From NCBI GenBank assembly GCA_027012135.1, contig JALUZF010000262.1:1-50290 (forward strand): DNA of 50,290 nucleotides. Direction: 5' to 3'. Position 1 is the stretch's first letter; the number at the start of each line of letters is the position of its first letter. Shown here in pieces: positions 16,392 through 26,507 of the stretch. Made by a program: the position numbers and the translations under genes. Under the pieces are notes generated by a model. It was not told the DNA's origin, searched no databases, and saw only the letters and a program-made list of their open reading frames with translations. The DNA comes from Gammaproteobacteria bacterium (GTDB lineage: Bacteria > Pseudomonadota > Gammaproteobacteria > GRL18).

Positions 16392-17330
16392 CTAACGTCC
16401 GGCCTTTCTTCTCAATTCATCCATCTGCCCGGCAAAGTCTCCGCCTGCCAGGTATAAAGGCACAACACTGTCCAGACTGTGCAGTGACAGATCTAATACT
16501 TCTACAGCCTGGTTATCCTGGCAGATACTGTCCTGTTTCATGCTGTTAAAATTATCCCGGGTAATGGGAGAACCGGGAATTAAGTTCATAATGGTCACCA
16601 GTGGACTGGAAAAAAAGCGGTTCAGCGGAACAATTATACTTTTACTGCCCGTCTGTTTAGCCGTGTACTGCACCAGTTCTTTCAGAGTATAGACTTCCGG
16701 ACCACATAACTCGTAATTTTTACCATAGGTTTCAGGCTTATGAATACTGTTTATAAACGCATCGACAACATCCCCGACATAAACCGGTGCAAAACGGGTT
16801 GCGGCACTGGTCAGGGGAAATACCGGTAACAGGCTCAGCAGGGAGGCAAACATATTAAAAAAGCTGTCACCGGGACCGAGAATAACCGAAGGGGCAAAAC
16901 TGGTGGCCTGCAGACCTTCAGTAGCCAGTACCAGTTTCTGTGCTTTTCCCTTGGTACGTAAATATTCACTTGGGCCGTTTTCATCGGCATTCAGGGCACT
17001 CATATGCAGCAAGCGGGGTGTTTCTACAGAACGGGCTGCTTCCGCGACTCTTCGCGTCACTTCAACATGTGCTTTTTCAAAGGTATTAACACCCTGCGGA
17101 TTTAGAATACCAGCCAGGTTAATAACCACATCGTAGCCGTCCAGCTGACGCTCAAGTATTTTGTTACCAAAAAAATCAATGCTGATCAGTTTGACTGACG
17201 GCAGGGTGAGCAAGTGCCTGTGGCGTTCAGGGTGACGGGTAATTACTTTTACGCTGTGACCCAGCATCACCAGTTTATTAATCAGATGGGTTCCAACAAA
17301 CCCCGTGCCTCCAATGATACAGATATTCAC
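16392..17330 (-). CDS. complex I NDUFA9-like NAD(P)-binding protein
   Basis: A 312-residue atypical SDR resembling NDUFA9 and NmrA-like epimerase-fold proteins. The dinucleotide motif is at the N-terminus (ICIIGGTGFVGTHLINKLVMLGHSVKVITRHPER). Further family blocks are YDVVINLAGILNPQG, LLHMSALNADENGPSEYLRTKGKAQKLV and SFAPSVILGPGDSFFNMFASLL. Bacterial members are not complex I subunits in most species and their role is unclear. The start is GTG 17330 behind a GAGGG-type Shine-Dalgarno. Confidence 0.88.
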   Translation of the reverse strand: MNICIIGGTGFVGTHLINKLVMLGHSVKVITRHPERHRHLLTLPSVKLISIDFFGNKILERQLDGYDVVINLAGILNPQGVNTFEKAHVEVTRRVAEAARSVETPRLLHMSALNADENGPSEYLRTKGKAQKLVLATEGLQATSFAPSVILGPGDSFFNMFASLLSLLPVFPLTSAATRFAPVYVGDVVDAFINSIHKPETYGKNYELCGPEVYTLKELVQYTAKQTGSKSIIVPLNRFFSSPLVTIMNLIPGSPITRDNFNSMKQDSICQDNQAVEVLDLSLHSLDSVVPLYLAGGDFAGQMDELRRKAGR

Positions 17331-17520
17331 TGTCTTAACCCTCTCCAGTTTAAGCTTCCCGCTGGCTCATTTGTAGTTATAATAACCACAGAAAACTTTT
17401 ATATAATTATTAGTAATTACTTATATTGTAATACTTTTTTAACAAAAATATCAATCCGTTATTACCCTAAGGGAGGGCTTTTGGTTACAATAGCAGTACT
17501 AAACAGCTTATCGGATTGCT

Positions 17521-18729
17521 ATGCAAACTATTCTATTCAGCCTTTCCCGCTTCCCTCGAATTGAATTCGGTACCGGGAAAATTCAGTTATTACCGGAAAA
17601 AATTGCTCTATACGGCCACCGTGTACTGATTATTACCGGACAGAACTCCTTTTACGGCTCTCCCGCCTGGAAAAAACTGACCGCACAACTGAAAAGTTCA
17701 GCCATACAGTGGTTTCACAGCAGTATTGCCGGTGAACCCTCACCTGAATATGTTGACCGTACAGTACAGAAATTCCATAAGCAGAATATAAACTGTGTCG
17801 TGGCCATTGGCGGCGGCAGCGCCCTGGATGCCGGTAAAGCCATTAGCGGCCTGCTGATAACCGGCGATTCAGTGATGAATTATCTGGAAGGGGTGGGTGC
17901 CGGTAAAACCTATAGCGGCCCGGCAGTACCCTTTATCGCCCTGCCCACCACCGCCGGCACCGGCAGTGAGGCCACCAAAAATGCGGTATTAAGCCAAATT
18001 GCCGAAGACGGTTATAAAAAATCATTTCGGGATGAACAGCTGATCCCGCAATACGCTATTGTTGATCCAGATCTGTTAATCAGCTGTCCCAAATCCCTGA
18101 TTGCCGCCAATGGCATGGATGCCCTGACTCAGTTACTGGAATCCTATCTATCAACCAAAGCCAACCCTCTGACTGATGCCCTGGCTCTGAGCGGTCTGGA
18201 GAGAGTTCGTGACAGCCTGCTGCTCTGGTACCAGAGTTCTCCTGAACAGAGTCCTCAACCAGAACTGGCTCTGGCCCGCTCCAATATGGCTTATGCCGCA
18301 TTATTATCCGGCATTACCCTGGCCCAGGTCGGGCTGGGCAGTGTACACGGGCTGGCTTCTCCCCTGGGCGCTTTTTTTCCCATCCCTCATGGGGTGGCCT
18401 GCGGCACAGTACTGACTGAGGCTGTACGCATTAATATTCAGGCCATGCAGGAACGGGAACCGGATAATATCGGCCTGAGTAAATACGCTCATATTGGGCG
18501 TCTGTTAAGTAAAAAGCCGGAACTGAGTGATTCAGAGGCTCTGCAGGCCTTAGTGGATTTTCTGTCTGACTGGAACCGTAAAATGACCATTGCGCCTTTA
18601 TCTGAATTTGGGATCAGCGAACAGGATATCCCCCGACTGGTGGCCAATATCAGCCCCAGCAGTATGCAGACCAATCCCATTATTCTGACCCAGGAAGAAA
18701 AAGAAGCCCTGGTTCGTAATTGTTTGTAA
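17521..18729 (+). CDS. iron-type alcohol dehydrogenase with a substituted metal ligand
   Basis: A 402-residue group III (Fe-ADH) NAD(P)-dependent dehydrogenase. The cofactor motif is VAIGGGSALDAGKAI (about residues 94-108), followed by LPTTAGTGSEATKNAVL. The metal region has D200 (GMDALTQLLESYLS), then the histidines of GSVHGLASPLGAFFPIPHG. The usual second ligand, His in DAxxH, is Gln204 here. The substrate cannot be read from sequence. It is divergent from the NDUFA9-like gene and converges with yifB. Confidence 0.9.
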   Translation: MQTILFSLSRFPRIEFGTGKIQLLPEKIALYGHRVLIITGQNSFYGSPAWKKLTAQLKSSAIQWFHSSIAGEPSPEYVDRTVQKFHKQNINCVVAIGGGSALDAGKAISGLLITGDSVMNYLEGVGAGKTYSGPAVPFIALPTTAGTGSEATKNAVLSQIAEDGYKKSFRDEQLIPQYAIVDPDLLISCPKSLIAANGMDALTQLLESYLSTKANPLTDALALSGLERVRDSLLLWYQSSPEQSPQPELALARSNMAYAALLSGITLAQVGLGSVHGLASPLGAFFPIPHGVACGTVLTEAVRINIQAMQEREPDNIGLSKYAHIGRLLSKKPELSDSEALQALVDFLSDWNRKMTIAPLSEFGISEQDIPRLVANISPSSMQTNPIILTQEEKEALVRNCL

Positions 18730-18755
18730 CTGCAAACTGTCTGCAGCACCGCTGA

Positions 18756-20264
18756 TTATTTAATTCTGTAACCAATAGACTCGGTCAGGTGCTGCAGCTG
18801 GATCTGTTCGCTATTGTCCAGATCAGCAATGGTTCGGGCCAGCTTAAGAATACGATGATAAGCTCGGGCAGACAGCTTCATTTTTTCCATACTCTTCTGC
18901 AGTACTTTTTGATCTTCAGGTTGTAATATACAGTCCTGTTCTATTTCCCGGTTATTTAAATGGGCATTGCATTTGCCCCGTCTTTGTTTCTGGCGTTGAT
19001 GAGCCTGAACCACTCTTTGTTTAACCTGGGCACTGGTTTCGGTTGCTTCAGTGCGATGCTGCAATTCCCTGTGACTGATGGCCGGAACCTCAATATGAAT
19101 ATCAATTCGATCCAGCAGGGGTCCGGAAAGTTTACTTTGATAACGCTCAATTTGCGCGGCCGAACAGCGGCAGTTATTGTGTGCATCCCCATAATAACCG
19201 CAGGGACAGGGATTCATCGCAGCAATAAGCTGGAAAGAGGCTGGAAAAGTCACCTGTCTGGCGGCCCTGGAAATGGAGATTTTTCCGGATTCCAGCGGCT
19301 CTCTTAACACTTCCAGTACCTTACGACTGAATTCCGGCAGTTCATCCAGAAACAGCACGCCGTGGTGAGCCAGGCTGATTTCCCCCGGCCTGGGATAGCT
19401 GCCGCCGCCCACCAGGGCCACCCCGGAAGCGGTATGATGCGGAGTACGAAAACCTCTTACCCGCCAGTTAGCCTGGCTGACCGTTTCTCCGCTGATGGAG
19501 CGCAAAGCCGCGACTTCCTCAGCCTCATCTTCATCCATATCCGGTAAAATAGTATTCAGACGGCTCGCCAGCATGGTTTTACCGCTTCCTGGAGGGCCCT
19601 TCATCAGCAGGCTGTGCTGACCGGCTGCAGCTATTTCCAGTGCCCGCCGGGCATTTTGCTGACCGTGAATATCGGACAGGCAGATACTATAGCTTTGTTC
19701 CGGCTCTGTGTAAGATACCTGTGGCTGAGCCAGGGACTGCTCACCTGTTAAAAAGGCACAGACATCCAGCAGGTGTCGAGAGGTATAAACCTTCAGGCCT
19801 TTGATTAAAGCCGCTTCCGGGCCGTTCTGTTCCGGTACTATTAAGGTTCTGTGCTGTTTTTTTGCCTGGCGGGCAATGGGCAGGATACCATTAACAGGCC
19901 TTAACTCGCCGCTAAGGGCCAGTTCGCCCACAAATTCAAATTGCTGCAGGAATTCTGCCTGCTGATTGTTATTAATGTCCAGTTGTTCCGAGGACAGTAA
20001 AATGCCCAGCGCAATAGCCAGATCAAAACGCCCTCCTTCCTTGGGCAAATCAGCCGGAGCCAGATTGACGGTAATACGCCGGACAGGGAATTCAAACCGG
20101 CTGTTTAATATGGCACCTCGAACCCGGTCTTTACTTTCCTTAACCGCCGTTTCAGGAAGGCCGACTATATTCAGAGCAGGGAGCCCGTTAGTCAGTAGTA
20201 CTTCAACCGTCACAAGGGGCGCATCCAGCCCCCCGGCACGGCTGTACACAATAGACAGCGACAT
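18756..20264 (-). CDS. yifB: YifB/ComM family Mg-chelatase-like AAA+ ATPase
   Basis: A 502-residue hexameric AAA+ protein. ComM, its best-known member, is a branch-migration helicase used in natural transformation. Order: N-terminal Lon-protease-like fold (IVGLPETAVKESKDRVRGAILNS), ATPase with Walker A KGPPGSGKTMLA, the LPDMDEDEAEEVAALRSISGE insertion, Walker B VLFLDELPEF, a Zn-binding CPCGYYGDAHNNCRC loop and the C-terminal lid ARAYHRILKLARTIADLD. ATG 20264 has AGGA. In many Gammaproteobacteria yifB is next to ubiK; here a four-gene block separates them. Confidence 0.95.
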   Translation of the reverse strand: MSLSIVYSRAGGLDAPLVTVEVLLTNGLPALNIVGLPETAVKESKDRVRGAILNSRFEFPVRRITVNLAPADLPKEGGRFDLAIALGILLSSEQLDINNNQQAEFLQQFEFVGELALSGELRPVNGILPIARQAKKQHRTLIVPEQNGPEAALIKGLKVYTSRHLLDVCAFLTGEQSLAQPQVSYTEPEQSYSICLSDIHGQQNARRALEIAAAGQHSLLMKGPPGSGKTMLASRLNTILPDMDEDEAEEVAALRSISGETVSQANWRVRGFRTPHHTASGVALVGGGSYPRPGEISLAHHGVLFLDELPEFSRKVLEVLREPLESGKISISRAARQVTFPASFQLIAAMNPCPCGYYGDAHNNCRCSAAQIERYQSKLSGPLLDRIDIHIEVPAISHRELQHRTEATETSAQVKQRVVQAHQRQKQRRGKCNAHLNNREIEQDCILQPEDQKVLQKSMEKMKLSARAYHRILKLARTIADLDNSEQIQLQHLTESIGYRIK

Positions 20265-20373
20265 TTAAAATCCTTTTTAAAAAACAGTCTGAAAAAATCC
20301 AGTAATTCGTCTTAACAGGTATTATAAAGTACTAAGCCGCCACCGGCTGTCAGTAAAACCTGTCAAAAACGGT

Positions 20374-20805
20374 TTATTTTTGAATATAAGGCCGGCCATC
20401 ACATTCCTGCTTAAGGGCAGCCACTTCCTGTTTATATTCTTTTACCGCCTGGTTATATGCATTAACTTCCTGTTCATACATATCGACAGTATCATTAAGT
20501 TTCTGGTTAACTCTATTGTAGTGATCCACAGACTGAAGGTCATGCAGATTCAGTGCCTGTCCCAGGTTATCCCGCTGCTGCGTCAGTTCGCTAATACGCT
20601 GTTTTAACTGCTCAAGTTCAGCCTGCTGTTCCTGCAATTGTACCGCTTTTTGATTGGACTGCTGCGTTCGAGCCTGACATTGCTGGTACTGTTCCAGCGT
20701 TAAAGGCTCCAACTGCTCTCCTTTGACCTCTGCTTTAGCTTCTTCCTGAGCATAAACAAGAGCACTCAGACACATAAAAACCAGACTCGTTAAAAACACC
20801 CGCAT
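20374..20805 (-). CDS. small secreted coiled-coil protein, function unknown
   Basis: I do not recognise a family. The 143-residue product starts MRVFLTSLVFMCLSALVYAQEE, a signal peptide with an AxA-like cleavage site. The mature part is very rich in Gln, Glu and Lys, with heptad-like leucines (LQEQQAELEQLKQRISELTQQRDNLGQAL and DTVDMYEQEVNAYNQAVKEYKQEVAAL), so a periplasmic coiled coil is likely. Two cysteines (QYQQCQ and QECDG) bracket the coil and could form a disulfide. ATG 20805 has GAGGAG seven nt upstream. It starts 31 nt after the histidine kinase and probably belongs to the same operon. Confidence 0.75.
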   Translation of the reverse strand: MRVFLTSLVFMCLSALVYAQEEAKAEVKGEQLEPLTLEQYQQCQARTQQSNQKAVQLQEQQAELEQLKQRISELTQQRDNLGQALNLHDLQSVDHYNRVNQKLNDTVDMYEQEVNAYNQAVKEYKQEVAALKQECDGRPYIQK

Positions 20806-20836
20806 AAAAATTCTCCTCACCTAAACCTGTTCCCTG

Positions 20837-23374
20837 TTACTTATGAAAAAACTCTGCTAATTCTGCCATGGTATCAGACAGGGCAGCCTGCAGCTGATTT
20901 AATAATTTCGGATAATCCACACCTTCTTTTATTATGCCTTCTTTCAGACTTAATTCCAGCTGTTCAGCCATATCACCCACCCGATTAATACCCAGTGATC
21001 GGGAGGCCCCTTTTATTTTATGTGCCATTTCTGAAACTTGCCGGTATTGCTGTTGCTCGTAAGACTGCCGGATCTGCTCAAAATATTCAACATAAGTATC
21101 ATAGTATTTTTCCAGCAGTTTCTTCAACAGTTCAGCATTATTATTTAGACGTATCAGAACATCTTCCAGATCAATACACTGGAGAAAACTAAAAAGATCA
21201 GAACCTCTTTGCAAATCCTGGTTCTCAAGCAGGCTGTCCATAACACTGGACATAGAACCCGATGGCGACTTACTTTCAGTCTGCTTTGGCTCGTTATAGG
21301 AATCCATTTTCAAACCCTGTTCTTCCAGTACGGATTTATTTTCAGCCTGTGCGGCCATATCTAATTCATTTTTCACTGCCTCTTTATACTCAGGCAGGTC
21401 AGAATATTCTTTAATCAGAGTATTAACACCCAGCCAGCGCTGCAGTGCTGCATTAAGCGTTTCCATCTGAACCGGTTTACTTAGATAATCATCCATACCC
21501 GCTTCCAGGGCAGCTGAATTAGCATCGGAATAGACATGAGCACTAAGGGCAATAATGGGTGAGGAAAAGCCAAAGTCTCTCAGCTTCCGGGTCGTGGTAT
21601 AGCCATCCATAACCGGCATCTGGATATCCATAAGAACCAGATCATAATAATGGTTGCCCTTTTTCTCAACCAGTTCCAGCGCTTCAGCACCATTATTGGC
21701 CAGTTCCACATTAAACTCCATGCTTTCCAGAATACTGCTGATCACTTCCAGATTAACCGGATCATCATCTGTCAGCAGAATAATATAATCACTATTATTT
21801 AAATGTTCACTGGACTGAACTTCCTGGGAAAGTTCCTGGATCTTGGCATTTTTTATCAGTTCTTCCGGAGTCACTTTTTTAAAGTTCAAGCTAAAAAAGA
21901 AACGACTGCCTTTACCCTCAGTACTTTCCACCTGGATTTCACCACCCATTAAACGGGTAAGATTCTGGGAAATAGCCAGCCCCAGGCCTGTTCCACCAAA
22001 TTCTCTGGTAATGGAATTGTCAGCCTGGTGAAACACGTTAAACAGTTCATTTAATACTTCTGATTTCATACCGATACCGGTATCTTCTACTGAAAAACAA
22101 AAACTGATCACGTGCTCTGTTTCTTTTAGCAATTCCAGTCCGACAGTAATTTTGCCATGCTCAGTAAACTTGATAGCATTGGATACCAGGTTATTAAGGA
22201 TTTGTTTTAAACGAAATGGGTCACCAATCAGGTAACCGGAATTTGAGGATTCCAGAAGCAGTTCAAGCTGCAGTCCTTTTTCTGCAGCCTGGTTAGAAAA
22301 GGTTTCCTTAACATCCATCAGTACCTGGTTGGGCTGGAAAATAATTTCTTCAAGTTCCAGCTTGTTCGCTTCAATTTTAGAAAAGTCCAGAATATCATTA
22401 ATGATGTTCAACAGCAGCGCACTGGAATTAAGGATCATTTTTGCATAACGCTTCTGTCGTTTTTCCAGGTTACTGTTCAGTAATAATTCTGTCATTCCGA
22501 TAACGGCATTCATAGGGGTACGGATTTCATGACTCATGGTTGCCAGAAATTCACTCTTGGCACGACTGGCGGCATCAGCCTGTCGGGTACGTTCTTCTAC
22601 CAGGGCTTCCAGGTGTTCCCGGTATTCATTCAGTTCAATATCCCTGAGCTGTATCTGGGCCAGCATTTCATTAAAGCATAATCCCAGTTTGGCCAGTTCA
22701 TCGCTACCCTCCACATTCACCCGCAATGAATAGTCTTCTTCGTTGGAAACGCGGGTACTGACATCAATAACATTATCAATGGGTTTAGTAATGCTTTTCT
22801 GCAGATATTGCCAGATCAGATAGGTCAGCAGGTTAATCAGCAGAAATACAATTAACGCAACCAGTATCACCCAGAAAATATGCTGATAAAACCGACTTAG
22901 GGAGATCTGTAAAATAATTTTTCCTATCACTTCGTTATCAAAGCGAATATTGTGCTTGATCAGCAGGTGATTATTTTGAAAAACAATACTGCTCTTTTCA
23001 CCGGGACTGCGTTCAAACTGAAGATCGTCTGGACTTAAACTAATAAAATCACGATGACTCTGATCAATCATATATTTAGACAATAATTTATTGTTCCTGT
23101 TATAAACATAGGCTGCATCTACATCGGGATTAATACTGAAGGCGGACAATGCCTTTGAGATATAGTTATTATCCTGAAACAGAATCGCTGAACGGATATT
23201 CAGACCAATGCTTTCAGCCAGTACCGCATGATGTCTTATCATGGCCTGGCCGTTAAAATAGATTTCTGTCATCACAAAAATCAGACACCCCAGTGCAATG
23301 GCTATACTTGAGGTCAGCATGGTCATAAAAGACAGCTTCTGTTTAATGCTCTGATGCTTTTGAAACAGCTTCAT
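20837..23374 (-). CDS. CHASE8-like hybrid sensor histidine kinase with REC and Hpt
   Basis: An 845-residue inner-membrane kinase. TM1 (about 14-36) and TM2 (about 165-190) enclose a periplasmic domain of the CHASE8 type seen in the diguanylate cyclase YfiN ([48 protein letters not shown]). Then come HAMP (about 190-245), HisKA with H282 in [11 protein letters not shown], HATPase (N box about 393-400, [15 protein letters not shown]), REC with acceptor D583 in [12 protein letters not shown], and C-terminal Hpt with H785 in [12 protein letters not shown]. Its ATG overlaps the stop of the YfiR gene (ATGA). No dedicated response regulator is nearby, so the relay target lies elsewhere. Confidence 0.93.
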   Translation of the reverse strand: MKLFQKHQSIKQKLSFMTMLTSSIAIALGCLIFVMTEIYFNGQAMIRHHAVLAESIGLNIRSAILFQDNNYISKALSAFSINPDVDAAYVYNRNNKLLSKYMIDQSHRDFISLSPDDLQFERSPGEKSSIVFQNNHLLIKHNIRFDNEVIGKIILQISLSRFYQHIFWVILVALIVFLLINLLTYLIWQYLQKSITKPIDNVIDVSTRVSNEEDYSLRVNVEGSDELAKLGLCFNEMLAQIQLRDIELNEYREHLEALVEERTRQADAASRAKSEFLATMSHEIRTPMNAVIGMTELLLNSNLEKRQKRYAKMILNSSALLLNIINDILDFSKIEANKLELEEIIFQPNQVLMDVKETFSNQAAEKGLQLELLLESSNSGYLIGDPFRLKQILNNLVSNAIKFTEHGKITVGLELLKETEHVISFCFSVEDTGIGMKSEVLNELFNVFHQADNSITREFGGTGLGLAISQNLTRLMGGEIQVESTEGKGSRFFFSLNFKKVTPEELIKNAKIQELSQEVQSSEHLNNSDYIILLTDDDPVNLEVISSILESMEFNVELANNGAEALELVEKKGNHYYDLVLMDIQMPVMDGYTTTRKLRDFGFSSPIIALSAHVYSDANSAALEAGMDDYLSKPVQMETLNAALQRWLGVNTLIKEYSDLPEYKEAVKNELDMAAQAENKSVLEEQGLKMDSYNEPKQTESKSPSGSMSSVMDSLLENQDLQRGSDLFSFLQCIDLEDVLIRLNNNAELLKKLLEKYYDTYVEYFEQIRQSYEQQQYRQVSEMAHKIKGASRSLGINRVGDMAEQLELSLKEGIIKEGVDYPKLLNQLQAALSDTMAELAEFFHK

Positions 23375-24000
23375 TGTTTTATCCTGTCGGGTTCACTGAT
23401 GATATTACCCAGTTTTAATAATTCTGAACCAATACTAATATTCAGTCTTTGTGCTGCTGTTTTGTTTACTTCAAACCGGAGATGCAAGTTACTCCGGATT
23501 AAACGAAAGATAACCTTGTTTTCCAGTGTTTTAAAACTGACCGACTCATCCGTTAAATCAGTTATCGTTATCCTGTTTTTTAGATTGCCTGTATCATTAA
23601 ATTTCAGAAAACGCTGTAAAGTGGATGTCGGTATCAGGATAACATCACACGGCTCTGTTATTCTATCTGATTTAATAACTCTGGACTGAACTTTACGAAA
23701 CTTAAGTCTTTTTCCTGTCAGGATCTCAAGTCCATCATACAGAAAATTTTCCTGATACAGACAAATTTCAATCACCTGTTTATTACGGAATCCGCTGTTT
23801 TTTTGCCATTGACTGAAGCGCACTAGGTTGCGGATAAAGGCCGCTTTAACTTTTAACTGCCGCTCATATTCAGCAGAATGCGTATCAGCATATACCACAA
23901 TAGACAGATCGAATAAAACAAATACAAATACCATACTCAGCACATATTTTAATATGCCCGTCCTGTATTTCCGGGGATAATATTCAGCGTATTTAAACAA
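23371..24000 (-). CDS. YfiR/DUF4154 periplasmic protein
   Basis: A 209-residue protein with an N-terminal hydrophobic signal (about 18-38, ending near VVYADTHS) and the DUF4154 (YfiR) pattern: [97 protein letters not shown]. Family knowledge: YfiR represses the inner-membrane cyclase YfiN by binding its periplasmic side. The start is TTG 24000 with AGGGG upstream; later starts are possible. It sits 11 nt after the TonB-dependent receptor and overlaps the kinase by 4 nt, so the three are translationally linked. Confidence 0.9.
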   Translation of the reverse strand: MFKYAEYYPRKYRTGILKYVLSMVFVFVLFDLSIVVYADTHSAEYERQLKVKAAFIRNLVRFSQWQKNSGFRNKQVIEICLYQENFLYDGLEILTGKRLKFRKVQSRVIKSDRITEPCDVILIPTSTLQRFLKFNDTGNLKNRITITDLTDESVSFKTLENKVIFRLIRSNLHLRFEVNKTAAQRLNISIGSELLKLGNIISEPDRIKQ

Positions 24001-24011
24001 GATAAATACCC

Positions 24012-26024
24012 CTAGAACGGGTAATGCCAGGTTAATTTACCCCAGACCTCCCGGTCCGTTCTCTGGGTATTGTATGCATCTGAAAAATCACCCGCTGGAT
24101 CAAATACCTTTTCATCAGTCAGATTTTTAACTCCAAGCTGGTAGGATATATTATCAAGCAACTGTCCATGAGCATTAAAGTCTAGAGTTACAAAACTGTC
24201 GGGGTCATCCCGTTTATCAGGAAACCGGCTATCATTGGTATCTTCCCTGCTGCTGTTATAAAAAGCTGACAGGCCGATAAAGTGTGAAGTCATCCATTGA
24301 TAGTCAGCAAACAGGCTGGCATTCCATTCTGCTATATAAGGAATATTATTGTATTGCCTGTTTTGTGCTTTCAGCCAGCCCAGGCTGGCTCTTAAGGATA
24401 TTCTGGATACGGGTCGGTATTCAGTTAATACCTCAATACCATGCATACGCCAGGTACCATTATCATTAACAAAATATTCATCTTCAACATTGGATATAGT
24501 AGGCGCATCTGCCTGCTTGATAAAATCTTCAAACTCATTATAAAATCCGGTAACGGAAATATTGGCATTCTGCCATTGATAGGCATAACCCAGTTCAACC
24601 GTCTGCATTTTTTCGGTATCCAGTTTGGACTGGACAAAATCAGGCACATCCAGGACTTTCAGGTACTCCCTGTAAGTGGGTTTTCTGACACTGCTGCCCC
24701 ATAAAAATTTGAAGGTCTGTCTGTCCGTAGGAGTATACACCAGTGCAAATCGGTAATTCCTGTCATTATCAAAAGCATCAAATGCATCATAACGACCGCC
24801 CAGTGTCATGGTCAGTTCATCACTTAATTCCCATACATCCTGGATAAATAAAGCATAGTCATTATTCTGTTCACCTGGTACGGTTAATAATGAACCAGAC
24901 TTAGGTATCAGATAAAACCCATTGCTGTGATCCCAGTACCTGGTTTTATCCATATCCTTTGCTTCATCGTGCTGCCACTCTGCACCAATGGACAAAGTAT
25001 GTACAGAGAACATTTTTTTAAACCAGGTGGATTTAATACCATAGTAAACAGCATCCCTGTTTTCTTTATAGGCCTTTTTGCCTGTAGTCTGCTCAAACTC
25101 CTTTTCGGCTGCCTGATCATCGGTAAAATAAGCAATGGTTTCCAGTTTACCCTGCTGCAGATCACCGAATTCATAATGCAGTGAGACATTATACGATTCA
25201 GCATCGGTATTAATATTGACCAGCCCTGGCGCAAATACAAACGGAGTATCCATAGCCTGATAATTAAAGCTTAGCTGCAACCCTTTTACTGGCTGTGCTT
25301 TAAAATACAGATTGGTGTAATCTTCATCCCGTGGTTGTGATACTTTATCACCTATAAAACTTTGCCTGTTTTTTCTAAAGGGTGCATCCTGATCCAGATA
25401 GCTGACAAAGCCCTGTAACTTCTGACTGTTATAGAAAATCTTGCCTCCTGTGCGGCTGTTATCTCCCACATCCAGGGTGGTTTCCACATAGGAAGTCTGT
25501 GCATTTTCTGTAAAGGGACGGGTTGTTACTGAAATAACACCGGCAAAGGCATTGGCGCCATAAAGGGAAGAAGCCGGGCCGACAATGATTTCTACTTTAT
25601 CAACTTTCTCCAGAGGCAGATTTTCACCATCGGCAAAATCACCATAATAAACATGCTGCATGGGCACACCATCCACCAGCATTTTCATTTTATTGTTATA
25701 GCGGTCAATGACGCCTCTGGCCCACACCGAGCGATGACGCTTTTTGTACTGGTTCTGTTGCAGACCGGGAACATAGTCCAGCAGCTCATCAATAGTTCTG
25801 ACACCAAGACGTAAAAAGTCCTTTCGGTTGAAGCTGTAAACCGTACCGGGTGCTTTTTTTATTTCCGTCGGCAGCATGGAAGCGGAGGTGAAAATCTCCA
25901 GCGCCATTAATTCCTTAAGACTAAGCTCGGTATAATCTTCCCCGGATGAGGACTCAGGATAGCTGCTAACGGGCAATAACAGACTCAACCAGATAGCGGC
26001 AGATAGTAGCCGATTATTTCGCAA
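24012..26024 (-). CDS. TonB-dependent outer-membrane receptor
   Basis: A 670-residue outer-membrane receptor. A signal-like N-terminus (LLSAAIWLSLLLPVSSY) is followed by YTELSLKELMALEIFTSASM, the pre-plug motif common in receptors encoded beside YfiR genes. A plug domain (PGTVYSFNRKDFLRLGVRTIDELLDYVPGLQ...VEIIVGPASSLYGANAFAGVISVTTR) leads into a long beta-barrel ending with aromatic HYPF. The start is taken as TTG 26024; the true start may differ slightly. The substrate is unknown. It is the first gene of the operon with yfiR-like, the hybrid kinase and a secreted coiled-coil protein. Confidence 0.93.
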   Translation of the reverse strand: MRNNRLLSAAIWLSLLLPVSSYPESSSGEDYTELSLKELMALEIFTSASMLPTEIKKAPGTVYSFNRKDFLRLGVRTIDELLDYVPGLQQNQYKKRHRSVWARGVIDRYNNKMKMLVDGVPMQHVYYGDFADGENLPLEKVDKVEIIVGPASSLYGANAFAGVISVTTRPFTENAQTSYVETTLDVGDNSRTGGKIFYNSQKLQGFVSYLDQDAPFRKNRQSFIGDKVSQPRDEDYTNLYFKAQPVKGLQLSFNYQAMDTPFVFAPGLVNINTDAESYNVSLHYEFGDLQQGKLETIAYFTDDQAAEKEFEQTTGKKAYKENRDAVYYGIKSTWFKKMFSVHTLSIGAEWQHDEAKDMDKTRYWDHSNGFYLIPKSGSLLTVPGEQNNDYALFIQDVWELSDELTMTLGGRYDAFDAFDNDRNYRFALVYTPTDRQTFKFLWGSSVRKPTYREYLKVLDVPDFVQSKLDTEKMQTVELGYAYQWQNANISVTGFYNEFEDFIKQADAPTISNVEDEYFVNDNGTWRMHGIEVLTEYRPVSRISLRASLGWLKAQNRQYNNIPYIAEWNASLFADYQWMTSHFIGLSAFYNSSREDTNDSRFPDKRDDPDSFVTLDFNAHGQLLDNISYQLGVKNLTDEKVFDPAGDFSDAYNTQRTDREVWGKLTWHYPF

Positions 26025-26126
26025 GTGCTTTACTCTTCGTCCAGTGGATAACCGAGCACCTGATACTAATGCACACGGATTAATAACGGGCTCACATATT
26101 ACTCATATATTAGATAGCAGGTGGTG

Positions 26127-26375
26127 TTAATCCAGTTTTAATTTTTGTTCCAGTTCAGCCAGTTTATGCTCCAGCTGTTCCAGCTTTATTCTGGTTTTCT
26201 GCAGTACCGCAGACTGTACTTCAAAATCTTCACGGGTCACCAGATCCAGCTTATCAAAAGCATTATGCAGTATCCCCCGAATCGTCTGTTCCAGTTCTGC
26301 TTTCATATTACCGGGAACAGGCGGCATTGCCTGACTAATTTTACTGCTTAAATCATCAAAAAACTGTTTATTCAT
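26127..26375 (-). CDS. ubiK: ubiquinone biosynthesis accessory factor UbiK
   Basis: An 82-residue BMFP-family protein that helps UbiJ in ubiquinone synthesis and can fuse membranes. The N-terminal amphipathic region MNKQFFDDLSSKISQAMPPVPGNMKAELEQTIRGILHNAFDKLDLVTREDFEVQ and the C-terminal coiled coil KTRIKLEQLEHKLAELEQKL are typical. ATG 26375. It is divergent from glnK-amtB, a familiar neighbourhood. Confidence 0.94.
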   Translation of the reverse strand: MNKQFFDDLSSKISQAMPPVPGNMKAELEQTIRGILHNAFDKLDLVTREDFEVQSAVLQKTRIKLEQLEHKLAELEQKLKLD

Positions 26376-26507
26376 TTAATGGTTACCCCTAGTTGTTATC
26401 CCTGTTATTATTGAATACTCAAAGCCCAGGGTGAATACTCACAATTATACTGCACCCATTACCCCTCGTCGAATTTTGCAGGAATCCTGAACAATCCTGA
26501 AACAGGA

